A stretch of DNA of 64,000 nt. Origin: Streptococcus cristatus. GTDB lineage: Bacteria > Bacillota > Bacilli > Lactobacillales > Streptococcaceae. The notes under the pieces were generated by a model. That model had not been told where the DNA came from. It did not search any database and worked only from the letters and a program-made list of their open reading frames with translations. The position numbers and the translations under genes were made by a program. Where the stretch lies: NCBI RefSeq assembly GCF_003943465.1, contig NZ_RJPR01000003.1:6109-70108 (forward strand), read 5' to 3'. Positions 24,624 to 34,066 of this stretch are shown here, one piece after another. Numbering within the stretch: position 1 is the stretch's first letter; each line of letters begins with the position of its first letter.

Positions 24624-26753
24624 GAAAATACTAATATTGAAAAAATTGCCCAGAAATTGGGCCTTAAAGAAAGCCAAGTATCACAGGTCCTAGATCTGAC
24701 CGCTGAAGGAAATACGATTCCTTTTATTGCTCGTTACCGTAAGGAAATGACGGGAAATCTGGATGAGGTTGAGATTAAGGCGATCATTGACTTAGATAAG
24801 AGCATGACTGCCTTGGCAGAGCGTAAAGCAACGGTCTTAGCTAAGATTGAGGAGCAGGGCAAACTAACGGATGCGCTGCGCTCTGAGATTGAGGCTGCTG
24901 AAAAGCTGGCTGATGTGGAAGAACTGTATCTGCCTTATAAGGAGAAGCGTCGTACCAAGGCTACTATTGCGCGTGAAGCAGGTCTCTTTCCTTTGGCCCG
25001 CCTCATCCTACAGGATGCGGCTAATCTGCAGGAAGAGGCTGAGAAACTGACTAGTGAAGCCTTTCCGACAGCAGAAGCTGCTCTAGCTGGAGCTGTGGAT
25101 ATTCTGACTGAGGCGATTTCTGAAGACACTAAGCTACGGGCTTGGACCTACCATGAGATGCAGACCAATTCTTCTATCGTATCCAGTCTCAAAGACGGTG
25201 ATTTGGATGAAAAGCAGGTCTTCCAGATTTATTATGATTTTTCTGAAAAAGTAGCGACTATGCAAGGCTACCGTACCTTGGCTCTTAATCGTGGTGAGAA
25301 GCTAGGTGTTCTCAAGGTTGGTTTTGAGCACAATCTCGAGAAGATCCTGCGCTTCTTTGAAGTACGTTTCAAGGTGAAAAATGCCTATATTATCGAAGCT
25401 GTCCAGCAAGCAGTCAAAAAGAAAATCATTCCAGCCATGGAGCGCCGTATTCGGACCGAGCTGACTGAGGTGGCTGAGGATGGAGCGATTCAGCTCTTCT
25501 CAGATAACCTCCGCCATCTCCTCCTGATTGCTCCTCTCAAAGGTCGCGTAGTACTGGGCTTTGACCCAGCTTTCCGGACAGGGGCTAAGCTGGCTGTTGT
25601 GGATGCAACAGGTAAGATGCTGACGACTCATGTTATTTATCCCGTTCCACCAGCAAAGCCAGCTCAGATTGAAGCATCTAAGAAGGAGCTGTCAGAGCTG
25701 ATTGAGCAGTTTGGCGTGGAAATCATTGCCATAGGAAATGGAACGGCCAGCCGAGAAAGCGAAGCCTTTGTAGCAGAAGTTTTGAAATCCCATCCAGATG
25801 TCAGCTATGTTATCGTCAATGAGAGCGGAGCATCTGTCTACTCCGCTAGTGAACTGGCTCGTCATGAGTTTCCAGATTTGACTGTTGAAAAGCGCTCAGC
25901 TATTTCCATTGCTCGCCGTCTACAGGATCCTTTGGCAGAGTTGGTTAAGATTGATCCTAAGTCCATCGGAGTTGGTCAGTACCAGCATGATGTTAGCCAA
26001 AAAAAGCTGTCTGAAAGTCTGGACTTTGTCGTGGATACTGTGGTCAACCAAGTCGGGGTCAATATCAACACCGCTAGTCCTGCCCTGCTGGCCCATGTAG
26101 CTGGTCTTAATAAAACGATTTCAGAAAATATTGTTAAGTACCGGGAAACAGAAGGCTTGATTCGGTCTCGCGAGGCCATCAAGAAAGTGCCGCGTCTGGG
26201 TGCAAAAGCCTTTGAACAGGCAGCCGGCTTCCTGCGTATTCCCGAAAGTGATAACTTGCTAGACAATACAGGCGTTCACCCAGAGTCTTATAAGGCGGTG
26301 GAGGAGCTCTTTAAGCGTCTGGAAATCAGCAGTTTGGATGAAGCAGCACAAGCCAAATTAAAGGCTGTTCAGGTTGCTAGTTTGGCTGCAGAGCTAGGCT
26401 TGGGAGAAGAAACCCTCAAAGATATTATTGCAGATCTGCTCAAGCCTGGCCGTGATTTGCGTGATTCCTTTGACGCGCCAGTGCTACGGCAGGATGTCTT
26501 GGATATTAAGGACCTACGCATCGGTCAAAAGCTGGAAGGTGTCGTCCGCAATGTCGTCGATTTCGGAGCTTTTGTGGATATCGGTATCCATGAAGACGGA
26601 CTTATCCATATTTCTAAGATCAGTAAAAACTTTATTAAGCATCCAAGTCAAGTCCTGTCTGTTGGCGATTTGGTTACTGTCTGGGTGGATAAGCTAGATG
26701 TGGAGCGGGAGAAGGTCAATCTCTCTCTGATAGCGCCAAATGAATCTAACTAA
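24621..26753 (+). CDS. tex: Tex-family RNA-binding transcription accessory protein
   Basis: A 710-residue Tex protein. Domain order seen: N-terminal helical HTH part ([20 protein letters not shown]), YqgF-like RNase H fold ([19 protein letters not shown], near 315), helix-hairpin-helix region ([18 protein letters not shown] and [12 protein letters not shown]-like, about 475-550), and a C-terminal S1 RNA-binding domain ([19 protein letters not shown], from about 635). Tex binds nucleic acids and is linked to transcription and toxin-gene control in several bacteria. It overlaps the SprT-like gene by 14 bases. Confidence 0.96.
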   Translation: MENTNIEKIAQKLGLKESQVSQVLDLTAEGNTIPFIARYRKEMTGNLDEVEIKAIIDLDKSMTALAERKATVLAKIEEQGKLTDALRSEIEAAEKLADVEELYLPYKEKRRTKATIAREAGLFPLARLILQDAANLQEEAEKLTSEAFPTAEAALAGAVDILTEAISEDTKLRAWTYHEMQTNSSIVSSLKDGDLDEKQVFQIYYDFSEKVATMQGYRTLALNRGEKLGVLKVGFEHNLEKILRFFEVRFKVKNAYIIEAVQQAVKKKIIPAMERRIRTELTEVAEDGAIQLFSDNLRHLLLIAPLKGRVVLGFDPAFRTGAKLAVVDATGKMLTTHVIYPVPPAKPAQIEASKKELSELIEQFGVEIIAIGNGTASRESEAFVAEVLKSHPDVSYVIVNESGASVYSASELARHEFPDLTVEKRSAISIARRLQDPLAELVKIDPKSIGVGQYQHDVSQKKLSESLDFVVDTVVNQVGVNINTASPALLAHVAGLNKTISENIVKYRETEGLIRSREAIKKVPRLGAKAFEQAAGFLRIPESDNLLDNTGVHPESYKAVEELFKRLEISSLDEAAQAKLKAVQVASLAAELGLGEETLKDIIADLLKPGRDLRDSFDAPVLRQDVLDIKDLRIGQKLEGVVRNVVDFGAFVDIGIHEDGLIHISKISKNFIKHPSQVLSVGDLVTVWVDKLDVEREKVNLSLIAPNESN

Positions 26754-27189
26754 CTACGTTAAGCAGGTGTCGCTAGAAGATTTTGGCTGGGAATTTCACC
26801 ACCAAGCTTATTGGAACAAACGTCTCCGGACGACTGGCGGACGCTTCTTTCCCAAAGACGGACATCTAGATTTCAATCCGAAAATTTATGAAATTTTTGG
26901 CCTGGAGACCTTCCGAAAAATTGTCCGCCATGAGTTAGCTCATTATCACCTCTATTATCAGGGTAAAGGTTACCGCCATGGAGATAGAGATTTTAAAGAC
27001 CTCCTTAAGCAAGTTGACGGTCTGCGCTACGCTCCATCATTGTCCGACTCGCAATCCTTTCTCATCTATGAATGTCTGAGCTGCGGAGCACTTATCCGTC
27101 GCAGACGAAGAGTCAATCTTCAAAAATACCGTTGCGGTCGTTGTAGAGGAAAACTGTCCTTCCTACAAGAGAAAACGAACAGAGGGTAA
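26740..27189 (+). CDS. SprT-like zinc metalloprotease family protein
   Basis: A 149-residue protein of the SprT-like family. The zinc-site motif HELAHYH begins at residue 64, and two CxxC-type pairs (CLSCGALI and CGRCRGKL) near the C-terminus likely form a zinc ribbon. Relatives of this fold include DNA-protein crosslink proteases, but the bacterial short forms are poorly studied. It starts within the 3' end of tex, so the two are translated from one mRNA; the same pair is found in pneumococci. Confidence 0.88.
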   Translation: MNLTNYVKQVSLEDFGWEFHHQAYWNKRLRTTGGRFFPKDGHLDFNPKIYEIFGLETFRKIVRHELAHYHLYYQGKGYRHGDRDFKDLLKQVDGLRYAPSLSDSQSFLIYECLSCGALIRRRRRVNLQKYRCGRCRGKLSFLQEKTNRG

Positions 27190-27214
27190 GCGAACTAAAA
27201 ACGAATAGATGCAG

Positions 27215-27239
27215 AATCAGCCTTCGGGCTGATTTTTTT
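27215..27239 (+). terminator. Terminator of tex-sprT
   Basis: AATCAGCC-TTCG-GGCTGATT (27215-27234) with a stable tetraloop and a T run. Confidence 0.95.
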
Positions 27240-27291
27240 GTTCTCCCGCTATGATAGAATGAAGGAAAGAATGAGAGTTGAGGTCATCATC

Positions 27292-27564
27292 ATGAAAACT
27301 AAGTTTTATAAATTAAGAAGAAACCGAGTGATTTCAGGGGGTTTGTCGGGACTAGCTGATAAATTCAATTTTGATCTTGGCTTGTTACGCTTTTTATTCA
27401 TCATTTTTACAGTTTCCAATTTTGGCTTAGGCATTTTGATTTATATTTTGCTGGCTGTCGTGATGCCTTATAAGGAAGACGTGGAAGCGGAAATGTATGG
27501 AACCGGCCCTCGTAAAATGAAAGATGCCGAGCCAATCAATGACAATGACGGCTGGTTTTGGTAA
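27292..27564 (+). CDS. PspC-domain membrane protein
   Basis: A 90-residue PspC protein: KLRRNRVISGGLSGLADKFN, one long hydrophobic segment (LLRFLFIIFTVSNFGLGILI and following), then a polar tail that ends in the aromatic GWFW. The domain is shared with the short protein at 240, but this one has an extra 25-residue tail. The ATG at 27292 is preferred, with GAGG at 27280-27283; an in-frame ATG at 27271 with GAAGGA before it would add seven residues. Confidence 0.85.
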   Translation: MKTKFYKLRRNRVISGGLSGLADKFNFDLGLLRFLFIIFTVSNFGLGILIYILLAVVMPYKEDVEAEMYGTGPRKMKDAEPINDNDGWFW

Positions 27565-27577
27565 AATAACAAATATA

Positions 27578-27603
27578 AAATTCGGGAGTATGCCCGAATT
27601 TTT
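27578..27603 (+). terminator. Terminator after PspC gene
   Basis: AAATTCGGG (27578-27586) pairs with CCCGAATTT (27593-27601), followed by a short T stretch. Confidence 0.85.
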
Positions 27604-27836
27604 GCTGGATGTAGAAGAAAGATAGAAGTTCCAGGAGATATTTTCCATCAGGCTTCTAACATTCAAATTGATACTTTAAGTGTTCCTATCCCAGATTGTT
27701 ATTTTGAAGGACGGTATTCGTAGTTATTTTATATAGTTTATGCTACATAGACTTGAGATTTGCCTAGCTTCAGATATCCAAAAAAATAGAAAAGGCTGGT
27801 TCAACTGGTCGCTTTAAAGATTAGAAAGAGATTTAA

Positions 27837-28271
27837 ATGAAACAATTTTCTTTACCATTATATATTTTGAAATTTTTCCTCTATTTAATTATTAGTTTGA
27901 TCCTACATATGTTCCTTGTTTTTACGGCTGCTATATTAGTAGGAGGGTATAAGAGTTTGATTGTTATAATCATTGGTACAGCAGCTTTTCCCTTTGGTCT
28001 ATGGAATTTCTTCTTTTTCCTTAAGGTCTTATCTCCAGTGCAAAGCTCAAAGCTTTTAGTAGGACTTTTGTCTATCTTATTTCTGCCAGTTCTGACTCTC
28101 ATATTTTGGGGTTTTATTGGAGGTTTCCAAAGAATTATAAGCTCTCTTCCTAACAGCCTATTTTCTATTTTTGGTATGTTAGTTTCAAATACAATCGTTT
28201 ACTCTCTGGCTCATTTACTTAATTTTTACAACTATAAGAAGAAAGCTATTTATGAAGGTGAAGTAGATTAA
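27837..28271 (+). CDS. Hypothetical four-TM membrane protein
   Basis: A 144-residue, very hydrophobic protein with four predicted membrane segments (about 8-35, 42-62, 72-95, 105-130) and a short charged tail. I do not recognise a family. The gene is more AT-rich than its neighbours and is preceded by 230 bases of AT-rich DNA without a gene, which could mean a gained or fast-evolving gene. AGAAAGAG lies before the ATG. Existence is supported by the length of the frame and the regular membrane pattern. Confidence 0.55.
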   Translation: MKQFSLPLYILKFFLYLIISLILHMFLVFTAAILVGGYKSLIVIIIGTAAFPFGLWNFFFFLKVLSPVQSSKLLVGLLSILFLPVLTLIFWGFIGGFQRIISSLPNSLFSIFGMLVSNTIVYSLAHLLNFYNYKKKAIYEGEVD

Positions 28272-28318
28272 ATATTGCAAGTTCTACTTGAAATGACTTA
28301 TTTATCCAAGGAGGAAAT

Positions 28319-28810
28319 ATGACAGAGGTTTGGAATGCCTATGACTTGAATCGAAATCAGCTCCCGCATCTCCTAGTTCGAGGAGAAAACATTCCTGAAG
28401 GGCAGTTTCATCTTTGTGTCAATGTCTTGGTTCGTCACCAAGATGGTGATATTCTCTTTATGCGGCGGTCAGCAAATAAAAGTCTCTATCCTGGCTATTA
28501 TGAGTTCGGAGCGGGAGGTAGTGTGCTGGCAGGAGAGGATAGTCAGACAGCCGCTCTGCGGGAATTGAAAGAAGAAACAGGCTTGCTTCCCGACAGTATC
28601 AGACTGTTGGAGCAGGTGTGCTCTGTCGAAGACCAGTGCCACTTTGACTTCTATGAAGCGGTGGTATCTGGGGACAAGAGCCAAGTTCGCTATCAGGCAG
28701 GCGAAACCGATGCCCATCTCTGGCTACCTCTAAGTGAAATACAAGCCTTTATCGAGAGCCATCCTTGCTTTCAAAATCAGAAAAAAATTCTCCAAAGATG
28801 GATTGGCTAG
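28319..28810 (+). CDS. Nudix hydrolase
   Basis: A 163-residue protein with a complete Nudix box: GGSVLAGEDSQTAALRELKE then ETGL, giving the GX5EX7REUXEEXGU pattern. The N-terminal part (ILFMRRSANKSLYPGYYEF) resembles the IPP isomerase-like branch of the family. Such enzymes hydrolyse nucleoside diphosphate derivatives using Mg2+; the substrate is open. AAGGAGG (28308-28314) precedes the ATG. A hairpin overlapping the stop codon ends the unit. Confidence 0.9.
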   Translation: MTEVWNAYDLNRNQLPHLLVRGENIPEGQFHLCVNVLVRHQDGDILFMRRSANKSLYPGYYEFGAGGSVLAGEDSQTAALRELKEETGLLPDSIRLLEQVCSVEDQCHFDFYEAVVSGDKSQVRYQAGETDAHLWLPLSEIQAFIESHPCFQNQKKILQRWIG

Positions 28811-28830
28811 TTATTTTGACTGGCCTTTTT
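28805..28830 (+). terminator. Terminator after Nudix gene
   Basis: GGCTAGT (28805-28811) pairs with ACTGGCC (28819-28825) with one G-T pair, followed by TTTTT. The stop codon is in the stem. Confidence 0.8.
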
Positions 28831-28917
28831 GTTGGCTGGTAGACATTTTCACAAGACTCTAAGGAAAAATCCTGCTTAATTTCCAATCTTAAAAACTCTT
28901 TTAGGGTAAAAATTTGC

Positions 28918-28923
28918 TATAAT
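28918..28923 (+). promoter_or_regulatory. -10 box of the hprK operon
   Basis: TTTGC-TATAAT with TG one base before (28915-28923), an extended -10 about 30 bases before the hprK ATG; a GGGAG ribosome site follows. Confidence 0.65.
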
Positions 28924-28953
28924 AGAGAAAGATAAATTTGAAGGGAGCAGGGA

Positions 28954-29889
28954 ATGTCTGTAAAGGTCAAAGATTTGATTGAAAAAGTCCGTTTACGCAT
29001 CGTTTACGGCAGTGATGACCTCTTAGAAAAGGAGATTTCGACATCGGATATTTCGCGGCCGGGTCTTGAAATGACCGGCTATTTTGACTACTACACGCCA
29101 GAACGGATTCAGCTGATTGGGATGAAGGAGTGGTCTTATCTGATGAAGATGACATCCCACAACCGTCATCAAGTCCTTCTGAAAATGTTTCAACCAGAAA
29201 CGCCAGTTGTCATTGTGGCGCGTGATCTGGAGATTCCTGAAGAAATGCGGCGAGCAGCCGAAGAAAAGCAAATCGCGATTCTTACCAGCCGCACATCAAC
29301 CAGCCGTTTATCAGGGGAAATTTCTAGTTTCCTTGACTCACGTTTGGCGGTCAGAACCAGTGTTCATGGCGTATTGATGGACATCTACGGAATGGGCGTG
29401 CTGATTCAAGGGGACAGTGGTATTGGTAAAAGTGAAACTGGTCTTGAGTTAGTTAAGCGGGGGCATCGTTTAGTGGCGGATGACCGGGTTGATATCTTTG
29501 CCAAGGATGAAATGACTCTCTGGGGAGAGCCTGCTGAGATTCTTCGCCATCTCTTGGAAATTCGCGGTGTCGGCATTATCGATGTGATGAGCCTTTACGG
29601 AGCTAGTGCGGTTAAGGATTCTTCACAGGTACAGATTGCCGTCTATCTGGAAAATTATGATACCAATAAGACCTTTGACCGTCTGGGTAATAATGCAGAA
29701 GAACTGGAAGTTTCTGGCGTCAGAATTCCTCGGATTCGTATCCCAGTTAAGACAGGACGCAATATCTCTGTAGTGATTGAGGCCGCAGCCATGAACTATC
29801 GAGCTAAGGAAATGGGCTTTGATGCCACCAAGATTTTTGAAGAACGACTGACTAATCTGATTAGCCAGAATGAGGTGAAAGATGCTTGA
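28954..29889 (+). CDS. hprK: HPr kinase/phosphorylase
   Basis: A 311-residue bifunctional enzyme that phosphorylates HPr on Ser46 or removes the phosphate, the central switch of carbon catabolite control in Firmicutes. The P-loop GDSGIGKSE and the family signature [15 protein letters not shown] are clear. Length is normal. It is the first gene of a four-gene operon and overlaps lgt by 8 bases. Confidence 0.98.
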   Translation: MSVKVKDLIEKVRLRIVYGSDDLLEKEISTSDISRPGLEMTGYFDYYTPERIQLIGMKEWSYLMKMTSHNRHQVLLKMFQPETPVVIVARDLEIPEEMRRAAEEKQIAILTSRTSTSRLSGEISSFLDSRLAVRTSVHGVLMDIYGMGVLIQGDSGIGKSETGLELVKRGHRLVADDRVDIFAKDEMTLWGEPAEILRHLLEIRGVGIIDVMSLYGASAVKDSSQVQIAVYLENYDTNKTFDRLGNNAEELEVSGVRIPRIRIPVKTGRNISVVIEAAAMNYRAKEMGFDATKIFEERLTNLISQNEVKDA

Positions 29890-30661
29890 TCCAGTAGCTT
29901 TTTCAGTCGGTCCCTTTAGTATTCGTTGGTATGCGATTTGCATTGTCACTGGCTTGATTTTAGCCGTCTACTTGGCTATGAAGGAAGCGCCACGCAAGAA
30001 GATGATTCCAGATGATATTCTTGACTTCATTCTGATTGCCTTTCCCTTGGCCATCCTTGGAGCGCGACTTTACTATGTGATTTTTGAATGGTCTTATTAT
30101 GGCAAGCATTCTCTGATTGAGATTTTTCAGATTTGGAATGGTGGTTTAGCCATTTACGGTGGTTTGATCACTGGAGCCCTTGTCCTCTATTTCTTTTCTC
30201 AGAGAAGGCTGATCAATCCTATTGATTTCTTGGATATTGCAGCGCCTAGTGTCTTGATCGCTCAGAGCATCGGCCGTTGGGGCAATTTCTTTAACCAAGA
30301 AGCCTATGGAGCGGTGGTCAAAAATCTTAATTATCTGCCGTCCTTCATCCGTAACAATATGTACATAGATGGTGCTTATCGCCAGCCAACCTTTTTGTAC
30401 GAATCCCTTTGGAATTTACTTGGCTTTGGGCTACTGCTAATCTTACGACGCCGGTCTAAATTCTTCCGTCAGGGAGAATTGGCAGCCTTTTACCTGATTT
30501 GGTACGGCTTTGGCCGGATGATTATCGAGGGTATGCGGACCGATAGCCTCATGTTCTTGGGTGTGCGTGTATCTCAGTGGCTGTCTGCAGCTCTGATTTT
30601 ACTAGGCATCGGCATTATGATTTACCAAAGAAAAAAACAAGCCCCCTATTATCAAGAATGA
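29882..30661 (+). CDS. lgt: Prolipoprotein diacylglyceryl transferase
   Basis: A 259-residue membrane enzyme that moves a diacylglyceryl group from phosphatidylglycerol to the lipobox cysteine of prolipoproteins. The Lgt signature [13 protein letters not shown] is present, as is an essential-type Arg in [14 protein letters not shown]; about seven membrane segments are visible. It starts inside the hprK end. Lipoproteins in this window that it would modify include LivJ and the C39-like protein. Confidence 0.98.
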   Translation: MLDPVAFSVGPFSIRWYAICIVTGLILAVYLAMKEAPRKKMIPDDILDFILIAFPLAILGARLYYVIFEWSYYGKHSLIEIFQIWNGGLAIYGGLITGALVLYFFSQRRLINPIDFLDIAAPSVLIAQSIGRWGNFFNQEAYGAVVKNLNYLPSFIRNNMYIDGAYRQPTFLYESLWNLLGFGLLLILRRRSKFFRQGELAAFYLIWYGFGRMIIEGMRTDSLMFLGVRVSQWLSAALILLGIGIMIYQRKKQAPYYQE

Positions 30662-30673
30662 GAGGAGAATATT

Positions 30674-31069
30674 ATGCTTGAAATTGCTTATACTTTAGTT
30701 GCTGTCGCTTTGATTGTCTTTCTAATCTACATGACCCTCACCGTCAAAACTCTCGGTGATAAGGCTGCAAAAATGCTGGATGAGACAGAAAATACGATCA
30801 AAGTGTTGACTTCTGATGTTAATGTCACCCTACATCAAACCAATGATTTGATTGCCAAAGTCAATGTTTTGACAGATGATATCAACCACAAAGTAGCAAC
30901 GATTGATCCGCTTTTCAATGCGGTGGCAGACCTATCCGAATCAGTATCTGATTTAAACGATCAGGCGCGTGTTTTAGGAAAAAAGGCAGTCGCAGCAGGA
31001 AGTACGACAGCTAAAACAACAGCAGGTCTAACGGCCCTTCGTTTGTTTACAAAATTATTCAAAAAATAA
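30674..31069 (+). CDS. DUF948 domain protein
   Basis: A 131-residue protein with one N-terminal membrane segment (IAYTLVAVALIVFLIYMTLT), then a helical, probably coiled-coil region with DUF948 features (LHQTNDLIAKVNVLTDDINH). It is likely anchored in the membrane, with function unknown. AGAGGAG lies before the ATG. It sits between lgt and the YtxH gene, the same order as in pneumococci. Confidence 0.85.
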   Translation: MLEIAYTLVAVALIVFLIYMTLTVKTLGDKAAKMLDETENTIKVLTSDVNVTLHQTNDLIAKVNVLTDDINHKVATIDPLFNAVADLSESVSDLNDQARVLGKKAVAAGSTTAKTTAGLTALRLFTKLFKK

Positions 31070-31084
31070 GAAAGTAGGTTTACT

Positions 31085-31516
31085 ATGGGAAAAATTTCAT
31101 CACTTTTATTAGGTGCTGTGTCTGGTGCAGCTGCAGCGTACTTTCTAACCAGCAAAAAAGGTAAAGAAATCACTGAAAAAGTTCAAGACTTTGTCGTCGA
31201 CTATCGTGAAGATCCAGATAAGACTCACGAAGCCGTTGTCCAATCAGTAAAGGACTTTTCAGATCAGGCTGTTAAGGCCATCAACCAAACCAAGGAAAAG
31301 GTTGAAAATGGCGAAATCACAGCAGAAACAGTATTGGAGTCTGTTAAGGATACGACCAAGTCAGTTGTGGACTATTCACAGGATAAATTCCAAGAAATCA
31401 AAGAAAAGTTTGAAAAAGAAGAGGAAATTCTTGAAGAAGAAATTTCTGATATCGTGGTGGAAGAAGGAGAAAAAGCCCCTTCAGAAGAAATTATCATTGA
31501 TTTAGAAGATAAGTAA
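31085..31516 (+). CDS. YtxH domain protein
   Basis: A 143-residue protein with a short hydrophobic N-terminus (SSLLLGAVSGAAAAYFLTSKKG, the YtxH signature with Gly/Ala packing and Lys-Lys-Gly), then a long charged helical region and a very acidic tail. YtxH proteins are stress-linked in Bacillus; no enzyme activity is known. It is the last gene of the hprK-lgt-DUF948-ytxH operon, followed by a strong terminator. Confidence 0.85.
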   Translation: MGKISSLLLGAVSGAAAAYFLTSKKGKEITEKVQDFVVDYREDPDKTHEAVVQSVKDFSDQAVKAINQTKEKVENGEITAETVLESVKDTTKSVVDYSQDKFQEIKEKFEKEEEILEEEISDIVVEEGEKAPSEEIIIDLEDK

Positions 31517-31536
31517 ATTCAAACTAGATATACGAG

Positions 31537-31574
31537 ATGAGGCTGGGACAAAAGAGTCCAAGCCTCATTTTTTG
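31537..31574 (+). terminator. Terminator of the hprK operon (GAGGCT-x-GGAC type)
   Basis: ATGAGGCT then GGAC (31537-31549) pairs with GTCC then AGCCTCAT (31556-31568) with one mismatch in the stem, followed by a T run. The same stem design recurs at 45688-45713 and in degraded form at 56879-56900. Confidence 0.93.
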
Positions 31575-31696
31575 TTCGAATTGGAGCTTTGCTGTAGTGG
31601 TATAGGAAGCAAAAATTACTACTATTTAGTTTCTCCTCGGCCAACTTGATTTTTGGCAAAGAAAGCGTTATCATATAAATAAAAGGGGATGTTGGT

Positions 31697-32539
31697 ATGA
31701 AAAATCTAAAAGTACTTGCCTTGCTTGGTTTATGCTGCTGCTTACTAGCCTGTTCTCGGCAGAAAGCTTCAGAGTCCCCTCAGTCTAGAAGTTCTGACTC
31801 TTCTTCTAAGGCTTCGAGCACGAGTCAAGCCCGCTCGAAAACAGCTAGCAGTAGTCAATCTAGTGCAAATCAATCTAGCCCTAGTCAGAGTTCGACTTCT
31901 GCGGAGTCGGAAAGCTCTAGTCAGACCAGTGAAAAGGTCAGAGAGGAGGAGACACAGCCTTCTAGTAAAGAAACGCCTTCTCCAATCCGAAAACGCCTGG
32001 AAGTTCCCATGCAGATCCAGCGAGCTTGGAATACTTGCGCACCGACCTCTGTCAGTATGATTCTAGCTTACAGGGGCGTTCAGGCTAGTCAGGAAGAATT
32101 GGCACGAGCGATGGGCACTGATGAGACCTTCGGTACCCATAATGTCAATGCAATCCGTGTCTTAAATCAATATTTATTTGGTTATGCGGAAGTGCCAGCA
32201 GGTCAAGCGGGCTATCATCTTGCTACAGTGACTAGTAGCGCCTCGAATTCGGAAGATATGCGTCTTTTTAAAGAGCGCCTGCGCAAGAATATTGATGATG
32301 GCTATCCGCTCTACTATACGATTGATAATGCCTCCATCTACCCAGGTCACAAGGGTGAACACAATGTTGTGGGGACAGGCTATGAATTATCAGCAGATGG
32401 CAGTGATGTCCTTGCAGTTTATTACATTGATCCGTCCTACACCGTTCAGGATCCAGTCTATGGAGGGCTAAAAAAGGTAACTCCAGAAGAATTATTGGCA
32501 GCTATGTGTGTTTGTCAGGAACCAAATTACGCTTGGTAA
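31697..32539 (+). CDS. Surface lipoprotein with C39-like peptidase domain
   Basis: A 280-residue secreted lipoprotein. The signal ends in the lipobox LLAC with Cys19, followed by a serine-rich linker (about 21-95, over a third Ser). The C-terminal part is a peptidase_C39-like domain (PF13529 type): the nucleophile Cys lies in RAWNTCAPTSVSM and the His in GEHNVVGTGYE, with a later Asp in YYIDPSY. Such proteins are thought to be cell-wall-anchored cysteine proteases, with targets unknown. AAAGGGGA precedes the ATG. The gene is alone between terminators. Confidence 0.85.
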   Translation: MKNLKVLALLGLCCCLLACSRQKASESPQSRSSDSSSKASSTSQARSKTASSSQSSANQSSPSQSSTSAESESSSQTSEKVREEETQPSSKETPSPIRKRLEVPMQIQRAWNTCAPTSVSMILAYRGVQASQEELARAMGTDETFGTHNVNAIRVLNQYLFGYAEVPAGQAGYHLATVTSSASNSEDMRLFKERLRKNIDDGYPLYYTIDNASIYPGHKGEHNVVGTGYELSADGSDVLAVYYIDPSYTVQDPVYGGLKKVTPEELLAAMCVCQEPNYAW

Positions 32540-32548
32540 AGAAAAGAA

Positions 32549-32576
32549 AAACGAGATCTTTGGATCTCGTTTGATT
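32549..32576. terminator. Terminator, C39 lipoprotein gene / DUF3270 gene
   Basis: AAACGAGATC-TTTG-GATCTCGTTT (32549-32572), a perfect 10-bp stem flanked by A- and T-rich sequence between converging genes. Confidence 0.88.
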
Positions 32577-32590
32577 TAATTCGTAGATAA

Positions 32591-32878
32591 TTAATGTCTC
32601 TTTCTTCGAACAGTGCGATATCCTTGAATAATCATAAGACTTAGGACAATAGCAAGTGAGAAAGATAGAAAAGTGCTCATTTTTGCAGACAAAAAAATAA
32701 AGCTAAAAAAGACTGTCAAAATACAGAATAAAGCGATATTTATAAAGAAAAATAGCTCACGTAATTGTGATGCTGATTCTGCTTGGGGCAGGTATTCTTG
32801 ATAGGATATTTCCTTAGTTTGTTCTGTCGAATCATGCAGGGGCGCTGATTCAAACTGTTTAAAATCTCTTACAGCCAT
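32591..32878 (-). CDS. DUF3270 family membrane protein
   Basis: A 95-residue protein with a polar N-terminal half (about 45 residues, MAVRDFKQFE at the start) and two membrane segments in the C-terminal half, ending in a basic RRKRH tail. This is the shape of the streptococcal DUF3270 family, of unknown function. AGGAGAG stands before the ATG on the minus strand. It is divergent from the U32 peptidase gene, with a 129-base shared upstream region. Confidence 0.75.
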   Translation of the reverse strand: MAVRDFKQFESAPLHDSTEQTKEISYQEYLPQAESASQLRELFFFINIALFCILTVFFSFIFLSAKMSTFLSFSLAIVLSLMIIQGYRTVRRKRH

Positions 32879-32992
32879 TGTCTCTCTCCTAGTAGTACCT
32901 TATCATTCTATCATGTTTCTATGATTAGATATATTACAAGATAGTTACAAAACGAATAAAATCGAATTAAGAAATCATAATTCCTAATTTTT

Positions 32993-33010
32993 TGGTATAA
33001 TAATGATATG
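32993..33010 (+). promoter_or_regulatory. Extended -10 of the U32 gene, leaderless start
   Basis: TGG-TATAAT at 32993-33001 with the ATG at 33008, six bases after the hexamer, exactly where transcription should begin. There is no ribosome site. Confidence 0.7.
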
Positions 33011-33937
33011 AAAAAGATAATTATTACAGCAACAGCTGAAAGTATAGAACAAGTTCAAGCCTTATTGGAATTAGGAGTAGATCGTATTTATGTCGGTGAG
33101 GAAAACTACGGTCTTCGTTTACCACATAACTTCACTTATGACGAATTAAATCGTATCTCACAAATAGTTCATCAGGCAGGAAAAGAAATGACCGTTGCCG
33201 TTAATGCTTTGATGCATCAGGACATGATGGACCAGATCAAGCCTTATTTGGATTTTCTTCAGGAGATTGAAGTGGACTATATCACCGTTGGGGATGCAGG
33301 TGTATTCTACGTCTTGCAGCGGGATGGTTATAAGTTGAAAACGATTTATGATGCTTCGACCATGGTTACCAGCAGCCGCCAGATTAATTTTTGGGGCAAG
33401 AATGCTGGGGTATCAGAAGCTGTTTTGGCGCGGGAAATTCCATCGGCAGAACTCTTTAAAATGCCGGAAATCCTTGAAATTCCAGCAGAAGTCCTAGTTT
33501 ATGGTGCGAGCGTTATCCACCACTCTAAACGTCCGATTTTGCAAAATTATTATAACTTTACACACATCGATGATGAAAAATCAAGAGAGAGGGATCTCTT
33601 TCTTGCGGAACCGAGCGATCCTCAGAGCCATTATTCAATCTTTGAGGACAAGCATGGGACTCACATTTTTGCCAATAATGACTTGGACTTGATGACCAAG
33701 TTGACAGAATTGGTTGACCACGGCTTTACTCATTGGAAATTGGAAGGTCTCTATACTCCTGGTCAGAATTTTGTTGAGATTGCTAAGCTCTTTGTTCAGG
33801 CAAGAGATCTGATTGAAAAAGGTGAATTTAGCCATGACCAAGCTTTCTTGCTAGATGAGCTGCTTCACAAATTGCATCCGAAGAATCGTTTCCTTGATAC
33901 AGGATTCTATGATTACGACCCAGACATGGTGAAATAG
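33008..33937 (+). CDS. Peptidase U32 family protein
   Basis: A 309-residue protein of the U32 family, shorter subgroup (YrrN-like). Seen are VDRIYVGEENYGLRLPHNF at the N-terminus, the TIYDASTMVTSSRQINFWG segment, and KLEGLYTPGQNFVEIAKLF near the C-terminus. Some U32 members modify RNA or act as collagenase-like proteases; the role of this type is not settled. Usually a longer U32 partner (YrrO type) is next to it, but none follows here; a terminator does. Confidence 0.85.
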   Translation: MKKIIITATAESIEQVQALLELGVDRIYVGEENYGLRLPHNFTYDELNRISQIVHQAGKEMTVAVNALMHQDMMDQIKPYLDFLQEIEVDYITVGDAGVFYVLQRDGYKLKTIYDASTMVTSSRQINFWGKNAGVSEAVLAREIPSAELFKMPEILEIPAEVLVYGASVIHHSKRPILQNYYNFTHIDDEKSRERDLFLAEPSDPQSHYSIFEDKHGTHIFANNDLDLMTKLTELVDHGFTHWKLEGLYTPGQNFVEIAKLFVQARDLIEKGEFSHDQAFLLDELLHKLHPKNRFLDTGFYDYDPDMVK

Positions 33938-34007
33938 ACAGGATTTTGTTGCCTTTAGCTAAGTGGGCATCACCAAAAAGCTATTTGCTCACCAGAAACG
34001 TTTTAAG

Positions 34008-34036
34008 AAAAGGCACAGATTACTCTGTGCCTTTTT
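34008..34036. terminator. Bidirectional terminator, U32 gene / tetR
   Basis: AAAAGGCACAGA-TTAC-TCTGTGCCTTTT (34008-34035), a perfect 12-bp stem between converging genes. Confidence 0.95.
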
Positions 34037-34066
34037 GAGTTTTCAGCTATAAAAGTGGAGTGCTGG

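Noticed and set aside
31760-31980. Serine-codon-rich tract as a DNA repeat or CRISPR-like array
   Set aside because: It encodes the Ser-rich linker of a lipoprotein; units differ in length and sequence, and there are no spacers.
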